Assembly: GCA_964453855.1 (NCBI GenBank)
Contig: CAYVRN010000025.1
Span: 1-35,950, forward strand
Direction of reading: 5' to 3'
Source: JASMHC01 sp964453855
GTDB taxonomy: Bacteria > Pseudomonadota > Alphaproteobacteria > Rhodobacterales > Rhodobacteraceae
DNA: 35,950 nt
Shown here: positions 17,116-24,590 of the stretch, piece by piece
Position numbering within the stretch: the first letter of the stretch is position 1
Layout: every line of letters starts with the position of its first letter
Translations under genes and position numbers: made by a program
The notes under the pieces: generated by a model
The model's input: the letters and a program-made list of their open reading frames with translations, nothing else
Databases searched by the model: none
Told to the model about the DNA's origin: nothing

Positions 17116-17698
17116 TCATTTTACCCTTGATGTCATCCAGTATTTGCCTGACCTGAATTTCAGCATGTTCCGGCGTTGTGGTCAAAACGATGTAATCCGC
17201 TCCGGCGCGTTTTTCGATGTCAGGGGTTTGCTTGGCTTTGATCGCTTCAAACTGCTCTTCGGTCATCGTGCCGCGCTCAAGCACGCGGCGTTTTTGTTCG
17301 TCCATGTCAATTGTCACAACGACCACGGCATCGACTGAGGTATTCGCCCCTGTTTCGAAAAGCAGTGGCGTATCCAAAACTACGATCTGATCAGGATTGG
17401 CCGCGATGAAATCTGCACGGTCTTTGGCGACCAGAGGATGAACGATGCTTTCGATCTTTTTCAACGCCGATGGGTCACGGCCCATAATCTCTTTCAGCTT
17501 TTCGCGGCTGACTGCGCCATCGACTATTGCCTCGGGAAAGGCATCCTTCATCGGCATAACCGCCGCGCCTTCAGCGGCATACAACCGATGAACCGCTGCA
17601 TCGGCATCCCAGACCGGACATCCTTGCGCCGCGAAAAGTTTCGCAGTCGAAGATTTGCCCATTCCGATAGATCCGGTCAGCCCGATGACAAAGCTCAT
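17108..17698 (-). CDS. coaE: Dephospho-CoA kinase
   Basis: CoaE phosphorylates the 3'-hydroxyl of dephospho-CoA, the last step of coenzyme A synthesis, in the cytoplasm. The 196-residue product starts MSFVIGLTGSIGMGKSS with the P-loop GSIGMGKS (residues 9-16), has WDADAAVHRLY (the family D-x-D substrate motif), IVHPLVAKDR, and VLDTPLLFETGA. Length is normal. The ATG overlaps the aroE stop in an ATGA, and its stop overlaps the dnaQ start. Confidence 0.97.
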   Translation of the reverse strand: MSFVIGLTGSIGMGKSSTAKLFAAQGCPVWDADAAVHRLYAAEGAAVMPMKDAFPEAIVDGAVSREKLKEIMGRDPSALKKIESIVHPLVAKDRADFIAANPDQIVVLDTPLLFETGANTSVDAVVVVTIDMDEQKRRVLERGTMTEEQFEAIKAKQTPDIEKRAGADYIVLTTTPEHAEIQVRQILDDIKGKMNA

Positions 17699-18528
17699 CG
17701 CAGAATAGCCGCGCGGGCTTTCTCTGTTACCTCGGGGCGCATGCCGAACCAGCGCTCAAACCCTGGAACCGCCTGATGCAACAGCATCCCCAAACCATCG
17801 ACCGTCCGACAGCCGATTTCCGCGGCTTCTTCCAGCAATTTCGTCTGCAAAGGCGTATAGACGATATCGTTCACTACCGCCTTAGGACTAAGCTCTTTCA
17901 AAGGTACGCGGAACTCGGCCTTGCCAACCATCCCAAGAGAGGTTGTGTTCACCACAGTTGCCGCATCGGCCAGCATTTCGCCAGACTTGACCCAATCCAC
18001 CACAGTTATTTTAGCGCCGAAATCCGATTTCATCGTCTCGGCCCGAATGCGGGTACGGTTCGACAGAAGGATTTCGGGAACACCTTCTTCCAACAGCGCG
18101 TTGATGATCGCCCGCGATGCGCCTCCTGCGCCCAAAACCGCCGCTGGACCCGCAGTTGGCTGCCAATCAGGTGCGCCTTGGCGCAGGTTCTGAATAAATC
18201 CGTGGCCGTCTGTATTGTCGGCATAGATACTGCCATCTTCGGAGAAACTAAGCGTATTCGCAGCCCCGATCAGCGTTGCGCGATCCGAAACCTTGTCTGC
18301 GATCGAAAGCGCATGTTCCTTGAAAGGGATCGTGATATTACAGCCAACAAACCCTTGTTTTGGTAGTGTGCGCAAAACCTGCTCTAGATCGCCATCCATC
18401 ACGTCCATAGGAATGTAATGTCCGCGCACGCCCAATTCTTTGAACCAATGACTGAAAAGGGCAGGAGATTTGCTGTGGGCGATCGGATGACCGATCACGC
18501 CGGCTAAAGGTATTTTATTGTCGCTCAT
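17695..18528 (-). CDS. aroE: Shikimate dehydrogenase
   Basis: AroE reduces 3-dehydroshikimate to shikimate with NADPH, the fourth step of the chorismate pathway. The 277-residue product has the substrate-binding start GVIGHPIAHSKSP (Ser19, Ser21), NITIPFKEHA with the catalytic Lys70, DNTDGHGF with Asp107, the nucleotide-binding VLGAGGASRAII, the SNRTR loop selecting NADP, and the C-terminal GLGMLLHQAVPGFERWFG. All key residues are in place. It overlaps maf upstream and coaE downstream by 4 bases each. Confidence 0.97.
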   Translation of the reverse strand: MSDNKIPLAGVIGHPIAHSKSPALFSHWFKELGVRGHYIPMDVMDGDLEQVLRTLPKQGFVGCNITIPFKEHALSIADKVSDRATLIGAANTLSFSEDGSIYADNTDGHGFIQNLRQGAPDWQPTAGPAAVLGAGGASRAIINALLEEGVPEILLSNRTRIRAETMKSDFGAKITVVDWVKSGEMLADAATVVNTTSLGMVGKAEFRVPLKELSPKAVVNDIVYTPLQTKLLEEAAEIGCRTVDGLGMLLHQAVPGFERWFGMRPEVTEKARAAILR

Positions 18529-19124
18529 CCGTTTAGGACCCCGCGTATTGTCAGGTAATTCAATAGCTCAATTAATGGCATACCAAGCACTGTAAAGTAA
18601 TCCCCGTCAATGCGGGAAAACAACCGGACGCCTTCTTCTTCAAGCTTGTATCCCCCGACAGAATGCTGGATCGAGCCCCAATTCCGCGCGACATAGTCAT
18701 CCAGATAACTGTCCGAGAAATCCCGCATCGCAAGACGCACCACTCCGACATGGCGCCATTTGGGTTCACCGTTTTCGTAAATCACCGCGGCTGACAACAA
18801 TGCGTGGGTATTGTTGCGAAACGCTTTCAGGTGATCTTTTGCTTCATCCTCGGATCGGGGCTTGGAATAGATCCGACCTTTGAAATCCAGAACCTGATCG
18901 CAGCCGATCACCAAAGCGTCGGGATGCTTCATCGACACTTTGCGCGCTTTTCCTTCTGCCAAGGCATCCGCAATATCTCTGGGATGCGAGTCCTCGGCTT
19001 CCATGGCAGCTTTAATCATTTCTTCATCAATACGCGCCACTTCTGTACGCACGGAAACGCCTGCGTTTTTCAGCAGACTGCGCCTGATCTCAGACGCCGA
19101 GGCAAGAATGATCTGATGGGTCAT
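18525..19124 (-). CDS. maf: Maf family nucleotide pyrophosphatase
   Basis: Maf proteins hydrolyse modified or canonical nucleoside triphosphates to monophosphates, a housecleaning role linked to septum formation. I set the start at ATG 19124 (MTHQIILASASEIRRSLL); 36 further in-frame residues upstream to 19232 are not family-like and lie in the DnaA-box region. The 199-residue product has the N-terminal ASASEIRR loop, VIGCDQVLDFKGRIYSKP with the catalytic aspartate, and YKLEEEGVRLFSRIDGDYFTVLGMP. A perfect DnaA box (19124-19132) touches the start codon, so DnaA may influence this promoter or leader. It heads maf-aroE-coaE-dnaQ. Confidence 0.94.
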   Translation of the reverse strand: MTHQIILASASEIRRSLLKNAGVSVRTEVARIDEEMIKAAMEAEDSHPRDIADALAEGKARKVSMKHPDALVIGCDQVLDFKGRIYSKPRSEDEAKDHLKAFRNNTHALLSAAVIYENGEPKWRHVGVVRLAMRDFSDSYLDDYVARNWGSIQHSVGGYKLEEEGVRLFSRIDGDYFTVLGMPLIELLNYLTIRGVLNG

Positions 19125-19132
19125 GTGGATAA
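19124..19132 (-). promoter_or_regulatory. DnaA box, perfect, at the maf start codon
   Basis: TGTGGATAA, the reverse of TTATCCACA. Its first base is the last base of the maf start codon on the plus strand. Confidence 0.75.
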
Positions 19133-19303
19133 CTCCGTGGGTAAGCCCGTGGGTTTGTCGCGTACTGTTTCGACGAAAATCTGGCCCGGCGTCGGATAAA
19201 CCTAATCCTGCGGGAAAACACACCCGTTTCACCGAAGTCTACGAATTTCATCCCTTGTGGGTTTGAATAAGTTTTCGCTGTGAGTAAAGTTAGTTTTGTT
19301 TAA

Positions 19304-19312
19304 TTATCCACA
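19304..19312 (+). promoter_or_regulatory. DnaA box, perfect
   Basis: TTATCCACA, the consensus 9-mer, at the left edge of the AT-rich part of the putative origin. Confidence 0.8.
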
Positions 19313-19410
19313 GAGCTCAAAATTCTCAAAGTTACTTAAGAAACTGAATAATATAGGAATTATTCCTTTTTTTTGACGTAATCCCAAAAATCACGCACAT
19401 AAAACCAATG

Positions 19411-19419
19411 TGTGGAAAA
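19411..19419 (-). promoter_or_regulatory. DnaA box, TTTTCCACA
   Basis: TGTGGAAAA on the plus strand. It fits TTWTNCACA and lies on the far side of the AT-rich stretch in opposite orientation. Confidence 0.65.
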
Positions 19420-19436
19420 CTCTTTGGACACTTCAA

Positions 19437-19445
19437 TAATCCACA
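19437..19445 (+). promoter_or_regulatory. DnaA box, one mismatch
   Basis: TAATCCACA differs from the consensus at the second base only. It lies 17 bases after the preceding box. Confidence 0.5.
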
Positions 19446-19558
19446 GAAAGTAACGTGCCTACATAATCATCAACTTTCTTTTCTTTCTTTATTTAATATT
19501 AAGGGGGTACGGCCCGCCCGTTTAAACCGCTTGAACAGTTACCTAGAAGGACACTGAA

Positions 19559-20014
19559 ATGATCGCAGACCTGTTGGCCCTTGTTTACCCATGGGTAAAG
19601 GCATTTCATATCATGGCAGTGATCAGCTGGATGGCAGGCCTTTTTTATCTTCCCAGATTGTTCGTGTATCACGCTGAACGCGTTCAAACTGGAACTGAAA
19701 CAGATGAGCTTTTCCAAACGATGGAGCTGAAGCTTCTGAAGTTCATCATGAACAATGCAATGATTGCTGCCTGGATCGCAGGGTTTGTCATGGCCATCAC
19801 ACCTGGAGTGATCGATTGGAGCGCTGTCTGGCCCTATGCCAAGCTTCTTTCAGTTATTGGTATGACCTGGTTTCACATGTGGCTTGCAGCACGCCGTAAA
19901 GACTTTGAGCGGGGTGAGAATGTGTTAAACGGTCGTCGTTACCGTATGATGAACGAAGTCCCAACGCTTCTTATGATCGTGATTGTGGTTTCTGTTATCG
20001 TCAGACCTTTCTGA
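19559..20014 (+). CDS. hemJ: Protoporphyrinogen IX oxidase HemJ
   Basis: HemJ (formerly UPF0093) oxidises protoporphyrinogen IX to protoporphyrin IX, the penultimate step of heme (and bacteriochlorophyll) synthesis, in the inner membrane. The 151-residue product has about four membrane helices, the start YPWVKAFHIMAVISWMAGLFYLPRL cut here by motif: KAFHIMAVISW (His17), LFYLPRLFVYH, and WPYAKLLSVIG (Lys95). His17 and Lys95 stand where the family's conserved histidine and lysine are expected. An AGAAGGA site lies about 10 bases before ATG 19559. Its promoter must lie inside the putative origin. rho follows after 120 bases in the same direction. Confidence 0.93.
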   Translation: MIADLLALVYPWVKAFHIMAVISWMAGLFYLPRLFVYHAERVQTGTETDELFQTMELKLLKFIMNNAMIAAWIAGFVMAITPGVIDWSAVWPYAKLLSVIGMTWFHMWLAARRKDFERGENVLNGRRYRMMNEVPTLLMIVIVVSVIVRPF

Positions 20015-20134
20015 TTTCTTGACTCACAGCGTCACGGTCTTTACACGGCGCTTAAACCGCACCCGTCCGGGCAGCGGGCCTCCGAATTGAAAACTGAACA
20101 TTGTGCCGTGATCGCGGCTGACAGGAGTCGTCCT

Positions 20135-21403
20135 ATGACCGACAGTCTGAACCTTGCTGATTTGAAAGCAAAAAGCCCCAAAGACCTTTTGTCGATGGCT
20201 GAAGAGCTTGAGATCGAAAACGCCTCGACCATGCGAAAAGGCGAGATGATGTTCCAGATCCTCCGCGAACGTGCGGACGAGGGATGGGAAATCTCGGGCG
20301 ATGGTGTGCTAGAGGTACTGCAAGATGGTTTCGGGTTCCTTCGTTCGCCCGAGGCAAACTATCTTCCGGGTCCGGATGACATCTATGTCTCTCCCGATAT
20401 GATCAAGAAGTTTTCGCTGCGAACCGGTGACACTATCGAAGGGCTTATCAAAGCTCCCGACGGAGAAGAGCGTTACTTTGCACTGACCAACGTTTCAAAG
20501 ATCAACTTTGAAAATCCGGAAAAAGCCAAGCACAAGATCAACTTCGACAACCTCACGCCGCTGTATCCGGACGAGCGTCTGAAGATGGAAACTGATGATC
20601 CAGCGACCAAAGACCGCTCGGCCCGTATCATTGATCTGGTTGCACCGATTGGTAAAGGCCAGCGTTCTTTGATCGTGGCGCCCCCGCGGACCGGTAAAAC
20701 TGTTCTGTTGCAGAACATTGCGGCCAGCATCGAAAAGAACCACCCCGAATGCTATCTGATCGTTCTGCTGATCGACGAACGCCCGGAAGAAGTCACCGAC
20801 ATGCAGCGCTCGGTAAAGGGTGAAGTTGTGTCTTCGACCTTCGACGAACCGGCGACCCGTCACGTTGCTGTGGCCGAAATGGTCATCGAAAAAGCCAAGC
20901 GTCTGGTCGAACATAAACGAGATGTTGTGATCTTGCTCGACTCAATCACAAGACTTGGTAGAGCGTTTAACACCGTTGTGCCATCCTCGGGTAAGGTTCT
21001 GACCGGTGGTGTTGACGCAAACGCGCTGCAACGCCCCAAGCGTTTCTTCGGTGCTGCCCGTAATATCGAAGAGGGCGGCTCGCTGACCATCATCTCGACT
21101 GCGCTGATCGACACTGGCAGCCGGATGGACGAGGTTATCTTCGAAGAATTCAAAGGTACCGGTAACTCGGAAATCGTGCTTGATCGCAAAATCGCTGACA
21201 AGCGCGTCTTCCCTGCGATCGACATTCTCAAGTCGGGTACCCGGAAAGAGGATCTTTTGGTCGACAAGATCGACCTGCAGAAAACCTTTGTTCTGCGCCG
21301 CATCCTGAATCCGATGGGTACCACGGATGCCATCGAGTTCCTGATCTCGAAGCTGAAGCAGACCAAGAACAACGCTGAGTTCTTTGATTCCATGAACACC
21401 TGA
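20135..21403 (+). CDS. rho: Transcription termination factor Rho
   Basis: The hexameric RNA-dependent ATPase that ends transcription of untranslated RNA. I chose ATG 20135 (MTDSLNLADLKAKSP), which has AGGAG nine bases upstream, over an in-frame ATG at 20087. The 422-residue product has the N-terminal Rho_N helices, the RNA-binding cold-shock-like domain (LEVLQDGFGFLRSPEANYLPG), Walker A APPRTGKT (182-189), the ERPEEVTDM segment, Walker B VVILLDSITRL, and the C-terminal ring part (KFFGAARNIEEGGSLTII by motif GAARNIEEGGSLT). The 120-base leader is long enough for autoregulation, but I see no clear hairpin. Confidence 0.97.
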   Translation: MTDSLNLADLKAKSPKDLLSMAEELEIENASTMRKGEMMFQILRERADEGWEISGDGVLEVLQDGFGFLRSPEANYLPGPDDIYVSPDMIKKFSLRTGDTIEGLIKAPDGEERYFALTNVSKINFENPEKAKHKINFDNLTPLYPDERLKMETDDPATKDRSARIIDLVAPIGKGQRSLIVAPPRTGKTVLLQNIAASIEKNHPECYLIVLLIDERPEEVTDMQRSVKGEVVSSTFDEPATRHVAVAEMVIEKAKRLVEHKRDVVILLDSITRLGRAFNTVVPSSGKVLTGGVDANALQRPKRFFGAARNIEEGGSLTIISTALIDTGSRMDEVIFEEFKGTGNSEIVLDRKIADKRVFPAIDILKSGTRKEDLLVDKIDLQKTFVLRRILNPMGTTDAIEFLISKLKQTKNNAEFFDSMNT

Positions 21404-21428
21404 TCCTCGGGTCAGGGGGCCCGTTGCG

Positions 21429-22712
21429 ATGGACACGATTTTCGCACTAGCAACCGCCCAAGGCAAAGCGGGCGTCGCGGTGGTTCGCGTTTCGGGACCT
21501 GCGGCGTTCGATGCATGTTTGTCTATTGCCGGAGCTGTGCCGGACATGCGTCAGTCTTCGTTGCGCCGCTTGAAAGCAGCGGATGGAACACATTTGGATG
21601 AAGCTTTGGTTCTGACATTTCCGGCGGGGCAAAGCTTTACCGGTGAAAATGTCGTCGAGTTTCAGCTGCATGGGTCCATCGCTGTTGTGCGCGCTGTTTT
21701 GTCAGAGCTTGGCCGTCTGGAAGGACTGCGACTGGCCGAGCCTGGAGAGTTCACCCGCCGTGCCTTGGAAAACGAGCGCTTGGATTTGGCACAGATTGAA
21801 GGCCTGGCCGATCTGATCGAAGCAGAAAGCGAAGCCCAACGTCGGCAGGCGTTGCGTGTTCTGGAAGGTAAGCTAGGGGACCGGGCGGAAGGTTGGCGCC
21901 GTGACTTGATCCGAGCGGCTGCCTTGATAGAAGCCACAATTGATTTCGCCGACGAAGAAGTCCCCGAAAACGTGTTTCCCGAAGTTTTAGAGCTTCTTTC
22001 CAAAGTCGAAACGCAGCTTAAAGAAGAGGCCGAAGGCGCTAAAGTTGCCGAGCGTATCCGCGAAGGGTTCGAGATTGCGATCGTTGGTGCGCCTAATGCC
22101 GGAAAATCTACTCTTCTCAATATGTTAGCAGGACGTGAGGCGGCGATAACTTCGGAATACGCGGGTACAACCCGCGACGTGATCGAGGTTCGAATGGACC
22201 TGAACGGTTTGCCTGTCACACTGCTCGATACAGCCGGATTGCGGGAAACGGATGATCCGGTAGAGGGTATCGGAATCGACCGCGCCATTCAGCGTGCGGG
22301 ACAAGCTGACTTGCGTGTTTTCCTGTTGTCCGACGAACCGCTCCCAATGTCACCCGAACCTGAAGATATTGTCCTACGAGGTAAGGCTGATGTGTTCATG
22401 GGCTATGGACCGGGAGTTTCTGGAAAAACTGGCGAGGGCGTTTCTGAGCTTGTTCAATCGATATCGACCATCCTGTCAGAACGCGCTCTTGGAGTGAAAA
22501 CGGCGATACGAGAGCGGCATCGCTCAGCGATTGAACAAGGTTTATCGAGAATTTACGACGCTCGGCAAAGCATTGCGCGCGGGTCGGAATTTTCGGATAT
22601 TGCTGCCGAGGATCTGCGCTCTGTGGTACGGTCACTTGATTCCCTTGTAGGCAGGGTAGATGTAGAGCATCTGCTGGATGAAATATTCTCGAGTTTTTGC
22701 CTCGGAAAGTAA
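21429..22712 (+). CDS. mnmE: tRNA modification GTPase MnmE (TrmE)
   Basis: MnmE works with MnmG to install the carboxymethylaminomethyl or aminomethyl group on wobble U34 of several tRNAs. The 427-residue product has the N-terminal folate-binding domain (FTGENVVEFQLHGS, GEFTRRALENERLDLAQIEGL), the G domain with G1 GAPNAGKST (220-228), G2 GTTRDVIE and G3 DTAGLRET, and the C-terminal FCLGK with the conserved cysteine. The G4 motif reads RGKAD (Gly318, Lys319, Asp321) in place of NKxD, so the usual Asn is absent. The stop codon overlaps the ribosome binding site of mnmG. Confidence 0.96.
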   Translation: MDTIFALATAQGKAGVAVVRVSGPAAFDACLSIAGAVPDMRQSSLRRLKAADGTHLDEALVLTFPAGQSFTGENVVEFQLHGSIAVVRAVLSELGRLEGLRLAEPGEFTRRALENERLDLAQIEGLADLIEAESEAQRRQALRVLEGKLGDRAEGWRRDLIRAAALIEATIDFADEEVPENVFPEVLELLSKVETQLKEEAEGAKVAERIREGFEIAIVGAPNAGKSTLLNMLAGREAAITSEYAGTTRDVIEVRMDLNGLPVTLLDTAGLRETDDPVEGIGIDRAIQRAGQADLRVFLLSDEPLPMSPEPEDIVLRGKADVFMGYGPGVSGKTGEGVSELVQSISTILSERALGVKTAIRERHRSAIEQGLSRIYDARQSIARGSEFSDIAAEDLRSVVRSLDSLVGRVDVEHLLDEIFSSFCLGK

Positions 22713-22716
22713 GGAG

Positions 22717-22732
22717 TGTTTCACGTGAAACA
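22717..22732. promoter_or_regulatory. parS centromere site 1, over the mnmG start
   Basis: TGTTTCACGTGAAACA, the perfect 16-bp parS palindrome bound by ParB. It begins one base after the AAGGAG ribosome binding site of mnmG and contains the GTG at 22725 that I take as the start codon. Confidence 0.95.
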
Positions 22733-24590
22733 TTTTGACGTCATCGTTATCGGAGGCGGCCACGCTGGAGCCGATGCCGCACATGGCGCAGCCCGCATGG
22801 GCGCGAAGACAGCGTTGATCACGCTTAGCCGTAATGATTTGGGTGTTATGTCCTGCAATCCAGCGATTGGTGGTTTGGGAAAGGGACATCTAGTCCGCGA
22901 GATTGACGCCATGGATGGCGTAATGGGCCGAGTGGCCGATCTGGCAGGTATTCAGTTCCGCCTTTTGAACAGACGCAAGGGCCCAGCGGTTCAAGGCCCC
23001 CGCGCGCAGGCAGATCGTAAGATTTACCGGCGGGAAATGCTGAGACTTACAGAAGCTCAAGAGAATTTGGAGATTGTTGAGGGCGAGGCTGCCGATTTCA
23101 TCATGGATGGGAACCGCGTTTGCGGGGCAGTTTTGGCAGATGGCACGGAAATTAGTGCTAAATCAGTAGTTCTAACAACCGGCACTTTCCTTCGAGGCAT
23201 CATCCATATTGGACCTGAAAAGAGATCTGGCGGTCGGATGGGCGACAAGCCTTCGATAAAACTGGCCGAAAGAATTGATCAATTTGGATTGCCTTTAGGC
23301 CGATTGAAAACAGGAACCCCCCCGCGACTGGACGGGCGGACGATCAAGTGGGATTTGTTAGAAGAACAACCGGGCGACGACGAGCCAGCTCTGTTTTCTT
23401 TCCTTTCCAAGTCTGTTTCCGCCCCTCAGGTTTCTTGTGGGATTACTCATACAAACGAGAAAACCCACCAGATTATCCGTGATAACTTGGAACAATCTGC
23501 AATGTACGGGGGCCACATTGAAGGAGTAGGTCCACGATACTGCCCCTCGATCGAAGACAAAATCGTTCGCTTTGCGGATAAAACATCTCACCAGATTTTT
23601 CTTGAGCCAGAAGGCGCTGATGATTTTACGGTTTATCCTAATGGCATCTCAACGTCCTTGCCCGTATCGGTGCAAGAAGATTACGTTCATTCAATTTATG
23701 GACTCGAGGACGCGGTTATTCTTCAGCCGGGTTACGCGATTGAATACGATTATGTCGATCCGCGAGCACTACAGCGCACATTGGAGCTTCGGGATATTTC
23801 AGGACTATATCTTGCGGGTCAAATTAACGGGACCACAGGATATGAGGAGGCGGCAGCGCAGGGTCTGGTTGCGGGGATAAATGCTGCTTTGGCCGCATTC
23901 GAGCGTGAACCCGTTATTTTCAGCCGCTCTGACAGCTATATCGGTGTAATGATCGACGACTTGGTTACAAGAGGGGTTAGTGAGCCTTATCGTATGTTTA
24001 CATCACGTGCGGAATTCCGCTTGGCTCTTCGGGCGGATAACGCAGACCAAAGGCTGACGCCGTTGGGGATTGCGCTTGGGTGTGTAGGCGATCTCCGAAG
24101 ATCGGTTTTTGAGGACAAGTTGGAACGGCTAACTTCTGCGAAAAATCGGCTATCCCAAGTGACATATACACCTAAGCAGATCAAAGACGCTGGTGTATCC
24201 GTAAATCAAGACGGCTCAAGGCGTAGCGGTTTTGATCTACTTGCATTTCCCGACGTTGATTTCGGCACTTTGTTAAAACTTGATTCATCGCTTTCGGATA
24301 TCGACGACGAGGTTCGCCAGCAGATCGCTCGGGACGCTTTGTATTTTAACTACATCGAACGGCAAAAGCGTGATGTTGCAGCGATGCAAAGGGACGAAGG
24401 CCAGAAGATTCCCGTGGACTTCAACTTTATGGTTTTGGAGGGGCTTTCGAACGAACTTAAGGGTAAGCTTGATAAAGCGCGCCCTGAAACACTGGCTCAG
24501 GCAGGTCGAATTGACGGAATGACTCCGGCAGCGATGACTCTTTTGTTGGCGAAGCTGCGTCAGGCTGAAAAGAAGCGGGTCGCGCGATGA
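22725..24590 (+). CDS. mnmG: tRNA uridine-5-carboxymethylaminomethyl modification enzyme MnmG (GidA)
   Basis: The FAD-dependent partner of MnmE in wobble-uridine modification. The 621-residue product has the FAD-binding GGGHAGADAAHGAARMGAKT split here as GGGHAGADAA (Gly10-Gly12), the cysteine motif VMSCNPAIGGLGKGH, GPAVQGPRAQADR, LTTGTFLRG, LKTGTPPRLD and the late AGQINGTTGYEEAAAQG. An earlier in-frame GTG at 22716 overlaps the AAGGAG site itself, so it cannot use that site. GTG 22725 has an 8-base spacing and gives the family-like start MKHFDVIVIGGGHAG. The start therefore lies within parS. The stop overlaps the rsmG ATG. Confidence 0.96.
   Translation: MKHFDVIVIGGGHAGADAAHGAARMGAKTALITLSRNDLGVMSCNPAIGGLGKGHLVREIDAMDGVMGRVADLAGIQFRLLNRRKGPAVQGPRAQADRKIYRREMLRLTEAQENLEIVEGEAADFIMDGNRVCGAVLADGTEISAKSVVLTTGTFLRGIIHIGPEKRSGGRMGDKPSIKLAERIDQFGLPLGRLKTGTPPRLDGRTIKWDLLEEQPGDDEPALFSFLSKSVSAPQVSCGITHTNEKTHQIIRDNLEQSAMYGGHIEGVGPRYCPSIEDKIVRFADKTSHQIFLEPEGADDFTVYPNGISTSLPVSVQEDYVHSIYGLEDAVILQPGYAIEYDYVDPRALQRTLELRDISGLYLAGQINGTTGYEEAAAQGLVAGINAALAAFEREPVIFSRSDSYIGVMIDDLVTRGVSEPYRMFTSRAEFRLALRADNADQRLTPLGIALGCVGDLRRSVFEDKLERLTSAKNRLSQVTYTPKQIKDAGVSVNQDGSRRSGFDLLAFPDVDFGTLLKLDSSLSDIDDEVRQQIARDALYFNYIERQKRDVAAMQRDEGQKIPVDFNFMVLEGLSNELKGKLDKARPETLAQAGRIDGMTPAAMTLLLAKLRQAEKKRVAR

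Larger units (their letters stand above)
19124..19558. other. oriC: Candidate chromosomal replication origin (oriC)
   Basis: A gene-free stretch of 434 bases between divergent maf and hemJ, clearly richer in A and T than its surroundings. It holds two perfect DnaA boxes (TTATCCACA at 19304-19312 plus; 19124-19132 minus), one TTTTCCACA (19411-19419 minus) and one TAATCCACA with a single mismatch (19437-19445 plus). Between them is a candidate unwinding element, about 19330-19380, with AATAAT, the inverted repeat AGGAAT-T-ATTCCT and a run of eight T. A pyrimidine-rich stretch (about 19472-19493) follows. The parS sites and parAB 3-7 kb downstream support an origin-proximal place. No CtrA-type TTAA-N7-TTAA site was found. 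Confidence 0.75.

Noticed and set aside
19355..19374. AGGAAT-T-ATTCCT plus T8 as an intrinsic terminator
   Set aside because: A 6-bp AT-rich stem is too weak, and no plus-strand gene ends before it; better seen as part of the origin.
19293..19502. CtrA binding sites (TTAA-N7-TTAA) in the origin region
   Set aside because: TTAA occurs at 19300, 19493 and 19499 but never with 7-base spacing.
20019..20045. TTGACT-N15-TTTACA as the rho promoter
   Set aside because: Spacer too short and -10 matches only three of six bases.
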